A DNA stretch of 64,000 bases from Streptomyces sp. Mut1. GTDB taxonomy: Bacteria; Actinomycetota; Actinomycetes; Streptomycetales; Streptomycetaceae. The stretch covers positions 806,001 to 870,000 of the forward strand of contig NZ_CP120997.1 of assembly GCF_030719295.1 (NCBI RefSeq), read 5' to 3'. A program made the position numbers and the translations under genes. A model generated the notes under the pieces. That model ran no database searches and had not been told where the DNA came from. It saw only the letters and a program-made list of their open reading frames with translations. Of the stretch, positions 7,796 through 16,266 are shown piece by piece (the first letter of the stretch is position 1; every line of letters starts with the position of its first letter).

Positions 7796-8758
7796 GTGTC
7801 CCATTCCAGCGCACCGGGAGCGGTCGCCGCCGCACCGCCCGGCGCTCGCGCCTCCGGACGGCCCGTCCGGCACCGGCCGCTCTCCCGCGCCGCCAAGCCG
7901 CTTCTGTTCTGCGCGCCTTTCCTCGTCCTGTTCGCGGGAATGTATCTGGCGCCGATCATCTACGCCGCGGTCAGCAGTCTCTCCACCATCCGGCGCTCCG
8001 GCCTCGGGCTGACCGCTCCCACCAAGGTGTTCGATCCGCTGGGCAACTACACGCGGGCCCTGCACGACGACGCCTTCATCGGTTCACTGGGCCGGGTCGC
8101 GCTCTTCGGAGTGGTCCAGGTGCCGGTGATGCTGGGCCTGGCGCTCGGGCTCGCGCTCCTCCTGGACGCCAAGTCGGCCCGCGGCAAGGGCTTCTTCCGC
8201 CTCGCCGGGTTCCTCCCGTACGCGGTTCCCGGGGTGAGCGCGGCCCTCATCTGGTCCTTCATGTACTCGCCGCTCTCCAGCCCGGTCAACCGCCTCCTGG
8301 CACACGCCGGGGTCACCATGCCCTTCTTCGGCTCGGACGTGGTGCTCTGGTCCGTCGCCAACATCGTCACGTGGAGCTGGGCCGGCTACAACACGATCAT
8401 CATCTACGCGGCCCTGCAGTCCATCCCCGCCGAGGTGCTGGAGGCGGCGCGGGTGGACGGTGCCGGCGCCTTCCGGACGGCGTGGAGCATCAAGGTCCCG
8501 GCCGTGCGCGGTGCCCTCGTACTCACCACCGTCTTCTCGGTGATCGGCTCGGCCCAGCTGTTCAACGAGCCCGCCGTCCTGCAACCCGTGTCCGCCGGAT
8601 CCATCTCGTCGGCCTTCACACCGATCATGTCGGCCCAGAGCGCCGTAGCTGCGGGCAACTACCCCTACGCGGCCGCCCAGTCGGTGATCCTCGCGCTGCT
8701 GGTCGGGGTCGTTTCGATCACGTTCTTCAAGATTACCGGCCGACGGGAGTCCGCATGA
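7796..8758 (+). CDS. Sugar ABC transporter permease (MalF/UgpA type)
   Basis: A 320-residue inner-membrane permease of the carbohydrate uptake CUT1 family, with six predicted membrane segments starting at about residue 38 (LLFCAPFLVLFAGMYLAP). The cytoplasmic EAA-like loop (EVLEAARVDGAGAFRTAWSI, about residues 216-235) would contact the ATPase. The GTG at 7796 has a GAAGGA ribosome site. The stop overlaps the next permease start by 4 bp (ATGA). It pairs with the downstream MalG-type subunit and probably uses a shared MsiK-like ATPase. Confidence 0.9.
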   Translation: MSHSSAPGAVAAAPPGARASGRPVRHRPLSRAAKPLLFCAPFLVLFAGMYLAPIIYAAVSSLSTIRRSGLGLTAPTKVFDPLGNYTRALHDDAFIGSLGRVALFGVVQVPVMLGLALGLALLLDAKSARGKGFFRLAGFLPYAVPGVSAALIWSFMYSPLSSPVNRLLAHAGVTMPFFGSDVVLWSVANIVTWSWAGYNTIIIYAALQSIPAEVLEAARVDGAGAFRTAWSIKVPAVRGALVLTTVFSVIGSAQLFNEPAVLQPVSAGSISSAFTPIMSAQSAVAAGNYPYAAAQSVILALLVGVVSITFFKITGRRESA

Positions 8759-9702
8759 GCGCCATCAGCACGGCGAGGACCGACCCGGCGGCGCCGGGCA
8801 CCCGGCCCGCACAGACACCACACAGGTCCCCGTCCCTCCGGCCGGCCCCGAACCGCAGGGCGTCCCGGCGCGAGACCACTGTCACCAGCCGTGTCACGGT
8901 CACCGCACTCCTGGGACTGTCCGCCGTCTATTTCCTCTTCCCCCTGTGGTGGCTGCTGGTCTCGGCGACCAAGCCGTTCGGTGAGCAGTTCAGCGGCAGC
9001 GGCCTGTGGTTCGACGGATTCGGGCTGTGGGACAACATCGTCCGGCTCGGCGAGCAGGACGGCGGGATCTTCTGGCGCTGGATGCTCAACAGCCTGATGT
9101 ACTGCGGTGTCGGGGCGCTATTGGGGACGTTGTTCTCCGCACTCGCCGGATACGCCCTGGCCAAATTCGACTTCCCCGGCAGGGGAGCCGTCTTCGGACT
9201 GGTGCTGGCGGCCGTCCTGATCCCGAAAGTACTGTTCACCCTGCCGCTGTACCTGATGTTCTCCAGCGTCGGGCTCATCGACAACCCGCTGGCCGTTCTG
9301 CTGCCCAGTGTGGTCAGCCCCTTCGGGGTCTACCTGGCCCGGGTCTTCGCGTCGCAGACCGTCCCGGACGAAGTACTGGAGGCCGGGCGGCTCGACGGCG
9401 CCGGCGAGCTGCGGATCTTCCGCGGCATCGTGGTCCGGATGCTGCTGCCCGCACTGGTCACCATCTTCCTGTTCCAGTTCGTGGAGATCTGGAACAACTA
9501 CCTGCTGCCGGCCATGGTTCTCGGCGACGACCGCCTGCAGCCGGTCACCGTGGGCCTGGTGGGCTGGAACGCCAGCCACGTCGCCGTGCCGCCGCCCCTG
9601 GTGGTCATCGGATCCCTGGTGTCCGTCGTCCCCCTCCTTCTCGCCTTCCTCGCCCTGCAGCGCTTCTGGCGCGCGGGCATGACCGCCGGAGCCGTCAAGT
9701 GA
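8755..9702 (+). CDS. Sugar ABC transporter permease (MalG/UgpE type)
   Basis: A 315-residue partner permease with a long Pro/Arg-rich cytoplasmic N-terminus (about 45 residues), six membrane segments and the EAA loop EVLEAGRLDGAGELRIFRGI at about residues 205-224. The start overlaps the upstream permease stop (ATGA), and its own stop overlaps the GTG of the GH35 gene. Uptake and hydrolysis genes therefore form one translational unit. Membrane topology and loop are read directly. The sugar is inferred from context. Confidence 0.9.
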   Translation: MSAISTARTDPAAPGTRPAQTPHRSPSLRPAPNRRASRRETTVTSRVTVTALLGLSAVYFLFPLWWLLVSATKPFGEQFSGSGLWFDGFGLWDNIVRLGEQDGGIFWRWMLNSLMYCGVGALLGTLFSALAGYALAKFDFPGRGAVFGLVLAAVLIPKVLFTLPLYLMFSSVGLIDNPLAVLLPSVVSPFGVYLARVFASQTVPDEVLEAGRLDGAGELRIFRGIVVRMLLPALVTIFLFQFVEIWNNYLLPAMVLGDDRLQPVTVGLVGWNASHVAVPPPLVVIGSLVSVVPLLLAFLALQRFWRAGMTAGAVK

Positions 9703-11561
9703 CCACCCAGGCCCACCCTCCCGGCGCCCACCGCACCGAGACCGACGCGGACCGTGTGCCGCCCGGAGCCCGGCCCCGCCGTGCGCAGCCGGCCCTGACC
9801 CACCGCACCGGCACCCTGCTGCGCCGAGGCCTCCCCCACCGCGTGCTCTCCGGCTCGCTGCACTACTTCCGTGTCCACCCCGAACAGTGGGCGGACCGCC
9901 TGGAGCGGCTCGCCGCGCTCGGACTCAACACCGTCGACACCTACGTTCCGTGGAACTTCCACGAACGCGCCCCCGGCGCCATCCGCTTCGAGGGCTGGCA
10001 CGACCTGGAGCGCTTCATCCGGCTGGCACAGGGGCAGGGCCTCGACGTGATCGTCCGCCCGGGCCCGTACATCTGCGCGGAATGGGACAACGGCGGGCTG
10101 CCCGCCTGGCTGACCGGCACCCCCGGCATGCGGCTGCGCACCTCCTACCCACCATTCCTGAGTGCCGTCAGCCGATGGTTCGACGAACTGATCCCTCGCA
10201 TCGCCGCACTCCAGCACTGCAATGGCGGACCGGTCGTCGCCGTACAGATCGAGAACGAATACGGCAGCCACGGCGACGACACCGGGTATCTGCGCTTCAT
10301 CCGCGACGCCCTGGTAGCCCGCGGCATCACCGAGCTGCTCTACACCGCGGACGGCCCCACCGACCTGATGCTCGACGGCGGCACTCTCCCCGGCCACCTG
10401 GCTGCCGTCACCTTCGGCTCCCGGCCCGAGCAAGCGGCCGCGCTGCTGCGCTCACGCCGCGAGGCGGAACCGTTCTTCTGTGCCGAGTTCTGGAACGGCT
10501 GGTTCGACCACTGGGGCGAGAACCACCACGTCCGTCCCGCCGCGGGTGCCGCCGACACCGTGGCCCGCATCCTGGACGCCGGGGGCTCGGTGAGCCTCTA
10601 CATGGCGCACGGCGGAACCAACTTCGGCCTGTGGTCCGGTGCCAACCACAACGGAGACCGGCTCCAGCCGACCGTGACCAGCTACGACTCCGACGCGGCT
10701 GTCGCCGAACACGGAGCGCTCACACCCAAGTTCCACGCGGTGCGGGACCGGCTGCTCGGCCCGGACGCGACCACCCCTCCGGTGCCGGCCGACCCACCGC
10801 TCCTGGAACCCCGAACCCTGCCCCTGACCCAGGGATCCGCGCTGCTCGACGCACTGCGCACGGTGAGCGAGCCGGTCCACGCGCCGCTGCCGCTCAGCTT
10901 CGAGGAGCTGGGCCAGGCATCCGGGCTGGTGCTCTACACCGCACATCCGCTGCTGCCCGCCGGCGAACACGAAGTGACGGTCACCGGCCTGCACGACCGG
11001 GCCCACGTGTTCCTCGACGGCACCCTGGTCGGAGTACTGGACCAGGAGACAGCCTCCTGCCAGGTCGCTGGGAACGGACAACGGGCCCGCCTGGAACTCC
11101 TGGTGGAGAACCAGGGCCGGATCAACTACGGACCGCTGCTCGGCCAGGGCAAGGGAATCCTCGGTGGACTACGGGTGGAACGCCGCCTCGTGCACGGCTG
11201 GAGCATGCACCGGATACCGCTCGACACATGGACACCACAGGAACTCGCGCGCACCGCCTCCGCCGCCCCGCCCGCCGGCACGACCGGCTTCGCCACCGCT
11301 TCCCTGACCCTGGACCGCACGGCCGACACGTTCGTCGCCCTGCCCGGCTTCGGCAAAGGCTTCTGCTGGATCAACGGCAACCTGCTGGGCCGCTACTGGG
11401 AGATCGGTCCCCAGCACACCCTCTACCTGCCGCGTCCTTTCCTGCGTACGGGCGACAACACGCTCACCGTCCTGGAGCTGGAGCGCCTCGGTGACCGGAT
11501 CGAGCTCGTCGACCGTCCCGAACTCGGCGCTCCTGAGGAGTACATCGAAACCTTCGGCTGA
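9699..11561 (+). CDS. GH35 beta-galactosidase
   Basis: A 620-residue glycoside hydrolase family 35 enzyme, cleaving terminal beta-galactosides with retention. The N-terminal TIM barrel carries the expected SGSLHYFRVHPEQWADRL start, the acid/base Glu187 in IENEYGSHG and the nucleophile Glu263 in CAEFWNGWFDHWGE. C-terminal beta-sandwich domains follow (about residues 400-620). There is no signal peptide, so it should act inside the cell on imported oligosaccharides. The GTG start overlaps the permease stop. The galactose released could enter the tagatose-type steps encoded by the pfkB and aldolase genes. Confidence 0.9.
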   Translation: MTTQAHPPGAHRTETDADRVPPGARPRRAQPALTHRTGTLLRRGLPHRVLSGSLHYFRVHPEQWADRLERLAALGLNTVDTYVPWNFHERAPGAIRFEGWHDLERFIRLAQGQGLDVIVRPGPYICAEWDNGGLPAWLTGTPGMRLRTSYPPFLSAVSRWFDELIPRIAALQHCNGGPVVAVQIENEYGSHGDDTGYLRFIRDALVARGITELLYTADGPTDLMLDGGTLPGHLAAVTFGSRPEQAAALLRSRREAEPFFCAEFWNGWFDHWGENHHVRPAAGAADTVARILDAGGSVSLYMAHGGTNFGLWSGANHNGDRLQPTVTSYDSDAAVAEHGALTPKFHAVRDRLLGPDATTPPVPADPPLLEPRTLPLTQGSALLDALRTVSEPVHAPLPLSFEELGQASGLVLYTAHPLLPAGEHEVTVTGLHDRAHVFLDGTLVGVLDQETASCQVAGNGQRARLELLVENQGRINYGPLLGQGKGILGGLRVERRLVHGWSMHRIPLDTWTPQELARTASAAPPAGTTGFATASLTLDRTADTFVALPGFGKGFCWINGNLLGRYWEIGPQHTLYLPRPFLRTGDNTLTVLELERLGDRIELVDRPELGAPEEYIETFG

Positions 11562-11608
11562 CCCCGCTCACTCCATTCCTTCCGTCCCCGAGAGGAGCCG
11601 GCACCGTG

Positions 11609-11638
11609 CCCGTCCCCGTCCCCGTTCCCGTTCCCGTG
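11609..11638. repeat. Hexanucleotide tandem repeat
   Basis: Five consecutive copies of CCCGT(C/T/G) lie in the 178-bp gap between the GH35 and secreted-lectin genes. It is a simple-sequence tract that could vary in copy number by slippage and so alter spacing upstream of the secreted-protein gene. No regulatory protein site is recognised in the gap. Confidence 0.5.
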
Positions 11639-11739
11639 AGGACCATCTGGCCCCCGCCCGCATCCCCCTTCACGGTCACCCCGCACCCGACGACGGTCGC
11701 GCACCCGGCGCACCCGGCGAAAACCCACAAGGAGAAGCC

Positions 11740-13920
11740 ATGACAGCTACACGTAAAAAGGTGGTGAGCGCACTCGTGGCCGCGGCTCTTGCCGCAGCCG
11801 GCGGGGCCGCGCTGGCTGCCTCACCCGTATCGGCAGCCCCGTCCTACACGGTCGACGTCGGTTCGAAGGGCACGTGGAACCGCCCCGACGACACCCCCGC
11901 CTTCCCCTACATCGACAAGGACGGCACCTTCTACTACCAGCAGGCCCACGCCCTCTACGGGGCGAGCGAAGGCCGCGCCTGGTCCTTCTACTCCGGCGCC
12001 GACTTCGACAGCGCGACCCGGCACCCCATCAGCGACGCGGTCAACCCGGCCGACTCCAACGACAAGAACAACGACACGACCTCACGCTGCGACAACAGCC
12101 CCACCGGCAGGACCGCCACCGATCCGCCCGCCGGGTCCAGCTACTCCCAGCGCAATTTCTGCGACCTCGCGGGTGTCTGGGTCGACCCCGACACCGGCGA
12201 CTGGTACGGCCTGGTCCACAACGAGTTCACCCCCCAGCCCTTCGGTGACGGCGTGCACTACGACGCCATCGACTACACCGTCTCCACCGACCAGGGCAAG
12301 ACGTGGACCATCAAGGACCACGCGATCACCAGCCCCTACAGCACCAAGCGCGGCGACACCTCCGCCTTCCCGCAGAAGACCTACCACTACGGCGACGGCG
12401 ACCAGCGGCTGTTCGTCGACACCGCCTCCGGGTTCTTCTACGTCTTCTACGGTTCCCGCGTCGTCGACAAGAACGGCGGCTGGAAGGCATTCCACGCCCA
12501 CGTCGCACGCGCCCCCATCTCCGCCAAGATGGCGCCGGACAGCTGGCAGAAGTGGTACAACGGCGCCTGGTCCCAGCCCGGTGTCGGCGGCAAGGAGAGC
12601 AACATGGTGCCCACCAGCACCAACAGCTCCGGCTACACCCCCGTCGACAAGGAGTACGACCCGGCCGCCACCGGCACGGTCGCTGAACAGGTCGCTGCCG
12701 GCAGGACGCCGCCCACGTCGCCCCTATTTGTCATGGACATCACATGGAATGCCTATCTGGGGCTCTACATCGGTGAGCCGCAGGCGGTGGACCAGTCGGG
12801 CAACGCCCCGCAGCAGTTCTACGCCACCGACGACCTGACCACACAGAAGTGGCGGCTGATCGGCGACACCGGCAGCTACACCAATGCCTCCTGGTACCGC
12901 TGGTTCCTCGACGGCGCCAACAGGACCAGCTCCGGCATCGTGGGCCGCGACTTCCGCTCCTACTGCTCCTTCGGCTGCTCCGGCGGTTCCTCCGCCGAGT
13001 ACGTCAACCTCTCCATCAGGACCGACAGCCCTGCCGCCCCGGTCGACACCTCCAAGACCTACCGGATCACCGGCGCCGACAGCCGCGCCCTCGCCCAGGT
13101 CTCCGGCAGCACCGCGACCACGTCCCAGAACGCCGGCGGCGCCAACCCCGACATCTGGTCCTTCGCCTCCAACGGAGACGGCTCCTACCGCATCGCCAAC
13201 ACCAGCACCAGCGCTCTGCTGGGGGTCGGGACGTCACCCGCGCAGCGGGCCTGGGGAACCGCGCCCACCGCCACCGCGGCGGGAGCGAACGATCCGACCG
13301 TGGGCCAGCAATGGTTCGTCGTCCGCAACGCCACGGGTGGCACGTACCGCCTGGTCAACCGCTACAGCGGTCTTGTCCTCGGCGTCTCCTCCGGTACGGC
13401 CGAAACCGCCCCCGCCCGCTTCTGGACCGCCCCCTCCGGCGGGGTCGGAAACGCCCGCACCGCCGCCCAGCAGACCCTGGCCCTCACCCCGGCCGGCACC
13501 GCGCCCGCCACGCTCGACGGCGTCCACACCCTCACCACGGGCGGCAAGGCCCTGGACGTCCCCGGCCACAGCACCACGGCCGGCACCCAGCTGACCACCT
13601 ACGCGTCCAACGGAGGCGACAACCAGAAGTGGCGCTTCACCCGGCAGACCGACGGCAGCTACGAAATCGCCGGCGTCGAGTCAGGACTGTGCGCCGACGT
13701 CAGTGACGGATCCTCCACCGCCGGCGGCAAGATCATCCTGTGGACCTGCCACGGCGGTGTCAACCAGCGCTGGAAGGCTACCCTGCGCAGCGACGGCACC
13801 TACACCCTGACCTCCGCCAACAGCGGACTGGCCCTCACCACAGCCTCCGGCTCCGACGGCGCACTCGTCACCCAGCAGGCCGACACAGGGGCCTCCCCGC
13901 AGCGCTGGACCATCGGCTGA
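11740..13920 (+). CDS. Secreted protein with novel N-terminal domain and ricin-B-type lectin (CBM13) repeats
   Basis: A 726-residue exported protein. Seen: a Sec signal peptide (KK near the N-terminus, cleavage around VSA-AP at residue 33), a domain of about 400 residues rich in Trp/Tyr/Asp that I do not recognise (DDTPAFPYIDKDGTFYYQQ near its start), and two ricin-type blocks. The last block (about residues 600-726) shows the canonical beta-trefoil QxW motifs at about 628, 675 and 722 (NQKWRF, NQRWKA, PQRWTI). The trefoil binds galactose-type sugars, fitting the GH35 operon upstream. The catalytic part may be a beta-propeller glycosidase, but no catalytic residue can be assigned. An AAGGAG ribosome site supports the start. 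Confidence 0.7.
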   Translation: MTATRKKVVSALVAAALAAAGGAALAASPVSAAPSYTVDVGSKGTWNRPDDTPAFPYIDKDGTFYYQQAHALYGASEGRAWSFYSGADFDSATRHPISDAVNPADSNDKNNDTTSRCDNSPTGRTATDPPAGSSYSQRNFCDLAGVWVDPDTGDWYGLVHNEFTPQPFGDGVHYDAIDYTVSTDQGKTWTIKDHAITSPYSTKRGDTSAFPQKTYHYGDGDQRLFVDTASGFFYVFYGSRVVDKNGGWKAFHAHVARAPISAKMAPDSWQKWYNGAWSQPGVGGKESNMVPTSTNSSGYTPVDKEYDPAATGTVAEQVAAGRTPPTSPLFVMDITWNAYLGLYIGEPQAVDQSGNAPQQFYATDDLTTQKWRLIGDTGSYTNASWYRWFLDGANRTSSGIVGRDFRSYCSFGCSGGSSAEYVNLSIRTDSPAAPVDTSKTYRITGADSRALAQVSGSTATTSQNAGGANPDIWSFASNGDGSYRIANTSTSALLGVGTSPAQRAWGTAPTATAAGANDPTVGQQWFVVRNATGGTYRLVNRYSGLVLGVSSGTAETAPARFWTAPSGGVGNARTAAQQTLALTPAGTAPATLDGVHTLTTGGKALDVPGHSTTAGTQLTTYASNGGDNQKWRFTRQTDGSYEIAGVESGLCADVSDGSSTAGGKIILWTCHGGVNQRWKATLRSDGTYTLTSANSGLALTTASGSDGALVTQQADTGASPQRWTIG

Positions 13921-13934
13921 ACTCCCGTCCCTCC

Positions 13935-14012
13935 CGGTGCGCGGTCCGATGACCGCGCACCGGCCCCCACAGCGTCCGGCACGGTGCGCGTTCCGCCACC
14001 ACCGTGCCGGAC
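13935..14012 (+). terminator. Tandem terminator hairpins after the secreted-lectin gene
   Basis: Two strong stem-loops follow the stop codon: a perfect 12-bp stem with a 4-nt loop (13935-13962) and a second perfect 12-bp stem with a 15-nt loop (13974-14012). Neither has a U-tract, as is usual in Streptomyces. They end the galactoside operon. Confidence 0.75.
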
Positions 14013-14054
14013 CCGGGACACCGCACACCGAAGAACCGCACCCCGACCGCCCGC

Positions 14055-14120
14055 ACCGCGCCCCTCGCTGCCGGCCTCCGGCATGAAGTCCGCACAGTGA
14101 CTGAGGATGATCGCGGTGCC
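14055..14120. repeat. Dispersed intergenic repeat with short hairpin, copy B
   Basis: Partner of the element at 2266-2325, with the same order of blocks: CCGCGCCCCT, the TGCCGG/CCGGCA stem-loop, GAAG, then a GAGG-x-TGAT-x-GC block. It lies about 40 bp downstream of the methyltransferase stop (minus strand) and 43 bp after the terminator pair. Function unknown. Confidence 0.4.
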
Positions 14121-14159
14121 GTACGACGAGGGCGCCGGCATCGGCCGAGCAGGCGGCGG

Positions 14160-14960
14160 CTACCGCTTGGCGGCCACGAATCCCCACTGGTCGACCGGGT
14201 CGGTGACGACCGGCTCCTCGGGGCGCCACAGGCTGATCGAGCCGAAGCCGGGCTCCACCAGTTCGAGTCCGTCCGCGAAGGTCGCGATGATCTCCTTGGG
14301 GCGCGAGATGTACGGCATGGCGCCGCCACTGGCGTACTCGTCGGACCCGGCCCGTGTCTCCGGGGTCTCGATGGTGTCGCACAACATCAGGTGGCTGCCC
14401 GCGGGCAGCGCGTCCAAGTAGCTGCGGAGCAGCGCCGCGGCCTCGTCGGCGTCCGCCAGATGTCCCAGCGTCGAGAGCACCATCACGGCCACCGGCCGGT
14501 CGAGGTCCAGTGTGCGGGCGGCCTCGCGCAGCACCGTCTTCGCGTCCCTCAGATCCGCGTGCACATAGTCCGTGGCCCCTTCGGGCCGACTCGTCAGCAG
14601 GGCTCGGGCATGGGCGAGAACGATCGGGTCGTTGTCCACGTACACGATGCGTGCCGTCGGCTCGACGCCCTGGGCGACCTCGTGCGTGGCGTTCGCCGTC
14701 GGCAGGCCGGTGCCGAGGTCCAGGAACTGCCGCACCCCCGCCTCGGCGGTCAGATAGCGCACCGCGCGTGCCTGGAACGCCCGGGAGGCGCGCGCTATCT
14801 CGATGATCTGCGGGTACAGCTCCTCCATCGTCGCCCCGAGGCGGCGGTCCACCTCGTAGTTGTCCTTGCCGCCCAGCCAGAAGTTCCACACCCGCGCCGA
14901 ATGCGGCGTACCCGTGTCGATTCCGTCCACCGCCATCTGAATGCCCTGCCCGTCAGTCAT
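14160..14960 (-). CDS. SAM-dependent methyltransferase, DUF574 (S-adenosyl methyltransferase) type
   Basis: A 266-residue Rossmann methyltransferase of the family very abundant in Streptomyces. The diagnostic N-terminus (HSARVWNFWLGGKDNYEVDR, about residues 20-39), the SAM-binding FLDLGTGLPT and the acidic strand-2 end (VDNDPIVLAHARALL) are clear. The ATG at 14960 is favoured because the proteins of this family start close to this point, and the frame extends far upstream only through the divergent gene. Substrate unknown. The gene is monocistronic and has no visible link to its neighbours. Confidence 0.85.
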   Translation of the reverse strand: MTDGQGIQMAVDGIDTGTPHSARVWNFWLGGKDNYEVDRRLGATMEELYPQIIEIARASRAFQARAVRYLTAEAGVRQFLDLGTGLPTANATHEVAQGVEPTARIVYVDNDPIVLAHARALLTSRPEGATDYVHADLRDAKTVLREAARTLDLDRPVAVMVLSTLGHLADADEAAALLRSYLDALPAGSHLMLCDTIETPETRAGSDEYASGGAMPYISRPKEIIATFADGLELVEPGFGSISLWRPEEPVVTDPVDQWGFVAAKR

Positions 14961-15224
14961 CGGCCCTCTTAGCGTCGTACGACGGCGGCACGGACACACT
15001 CCGTACCGCGCATGCCCATATTTCCTCACGTGCAACATCCGCACCAGCCTGAGGGGGAGCAACTCCCCTGCGGGACAGGGGGAAAGCCTTTGCGCGGGTG
15101 GAGGACGGCGCCGCCCCGCCGCCGCGAGTTTGCCGGAACGGCAACGCCGATCGCGCCGATGGACCGCCCGTCGCATGATCGGCACGTAAGCGCGACCGCC
15201 CGCCCATGACCCGAGGAGAGACCC

Positions 15225-16211
15225 TTGCAGCCCGAACCGACCGCCGGCTTCCGCCACCGCACCGTCGACAGCCCGGCCGGGCGCCTGCATCTGGTGGAGC
15301 AGGGCACCGGCCCCCTGGTCCTGCTCGTGCACGGCTTTCCCGAGTCCTGGTACTCCTGGCGCCACCAGCTCCCGGCCCTCGCCGCCGCCGGCTACCGCGC
15401 GGTGGCGATCGACGTACGGGGCTACGGCCGCTCCTCGCGGCCCGCCGCGGCCGACGCCTACCGGATGCTCGATCTGGTGGAGGACAACATCTGCGTGGTG
15501 CGCGCCCTCGGCGAGGAGAAGGCGGTGGTCGTCGGTCACGACTGGGGTTCCAACATCGCCGCCGCTTCCGCCCTGCTCCACCCCGAGGTGTTCCGCGCGG
15601 TCGGTCTGCTGAGCGTTCCGTACGCACCGCCGGGCGGCCCCCGCCCGACCGACGTCTTCGGCCGGATCGGCGGCCCCGAAGAGGAGTTCTACGTCTCCTA
15701 CTTCCAGGAGCCCGGCCGCGCCGAGGCGGAGATCGAGCCCGGGGTGCGCGGCTGGCTCGCCGGTTTCTACGCGGCGTTGTCCGCCGACACCATGCCGGCC
15801 CCGGGCGCCCCGGACCCGCATTTCGTCGCGCGCGGCGGCCGGCTGCGTGACCGCTTTCCGGCCGGCCGGCTGCCCGCGTGGCTGAGCGAGGACGATCTCG
15901 ACGTGTACGCCGGGGAGTTCGAGCGCACCGGTCTGACGGGGGCGCTCAACCGCTACCGGAACATGGACCGTGACTGGGAGGACCTCGCACCCCACCGCGG
16001 AGCCCCGGTCGAGCAGCCGTCGTTGTTCGTCGGCGGCACCCTGGACGCCTCCACCACGTGGATGGCGGACGCCATCGACGCGTACCCCTCCACCCTTCCC
16101 GCCCTGTCCGGCTCGCACCTGCTCGAAGGCTGCGGTCACTGGATCCAGCAGGAACGCCCCGATGAGGTCAACGGCCTGTTGACCGAATGGCTCGCGGCCC
16201 TTCCCGGGTGA
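15225..16211 (+). CDS. Alpha/beta-hydrolase, epoxide hydrolase family
   Basis: A 328-residue hydrolase. The oxyanion motif HGFPESW (residues 36-42), the nucleophile Asp106 in GHDWGS and the catalytic His of GCGHWIQ near residue 304 match soluble epoxide hydrolases, in which Asp forms an ester with the opened epoxide. The start is TTG at 15225, supported by a GAGGAGAG ribosome site. It is convergent with the amidase gene and separated by 55 bp. Physiological substrate unknown. Cofactor-free haloalkane dehalogenase is an alternative fold relative but less likely given HGFPESW. Confidence 0.85.
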   Translation: MQPEPTAGFRHRTVDSPAGRLHLVEQGTGPLVLLVHGFPESWYSWRHQLPALAAAGYRAVAIDVRGYGRSSRPAAADAYRMLDLVEDNICVVRALGEEKAVVVGHDWGSNIAAASALLHPEVFRAVGLLSVPYAPPGGPRPTDVFGRIGGPEEEFYVSYFQEPGRAEAEIEPGVRGWLAGFYAALSADTMPAPGAPDPHFVARGGRLRDRFPAGRLPAWLSEDDLDVYAGEFERTGLTGALNRYRNMDRDWEDLAPHRGAPVEQPSLFVGGTLDASTTWMADAIDAYPSTLPALSGSHLLEGCGHWIQQERPDEVNGLLTEWLAALPG

Positions 16212-16266
16212 GGCCGCCGGGTGTGAGGCGGTCACGGCCGGCCGGGGATCCTGCGGCCCGTCCGCC

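Noticed and set aside
6988..9702. Very long plus-strand open frame running through the sugar ABC genes
   Set aside because: Its first two thirds are a high-GC out-of-frame reading of the binding-protein and permease genes. Only the in-frame end from 8755 is the real MalG-type permease.
11609..11638. CRISPR or coding repeat
   Set aside because: Units are only 6 bp without spacers and lie between genes. It is a simple tandem repeat.
14160..16235. A 691-codon minus-strand frame as one methyltransferase fusion
   Set aside because: The part upstream of 14960 is antisense to the epoxide hydrolase and has low-complexity composition. The methyltransferase family start is at 14960.
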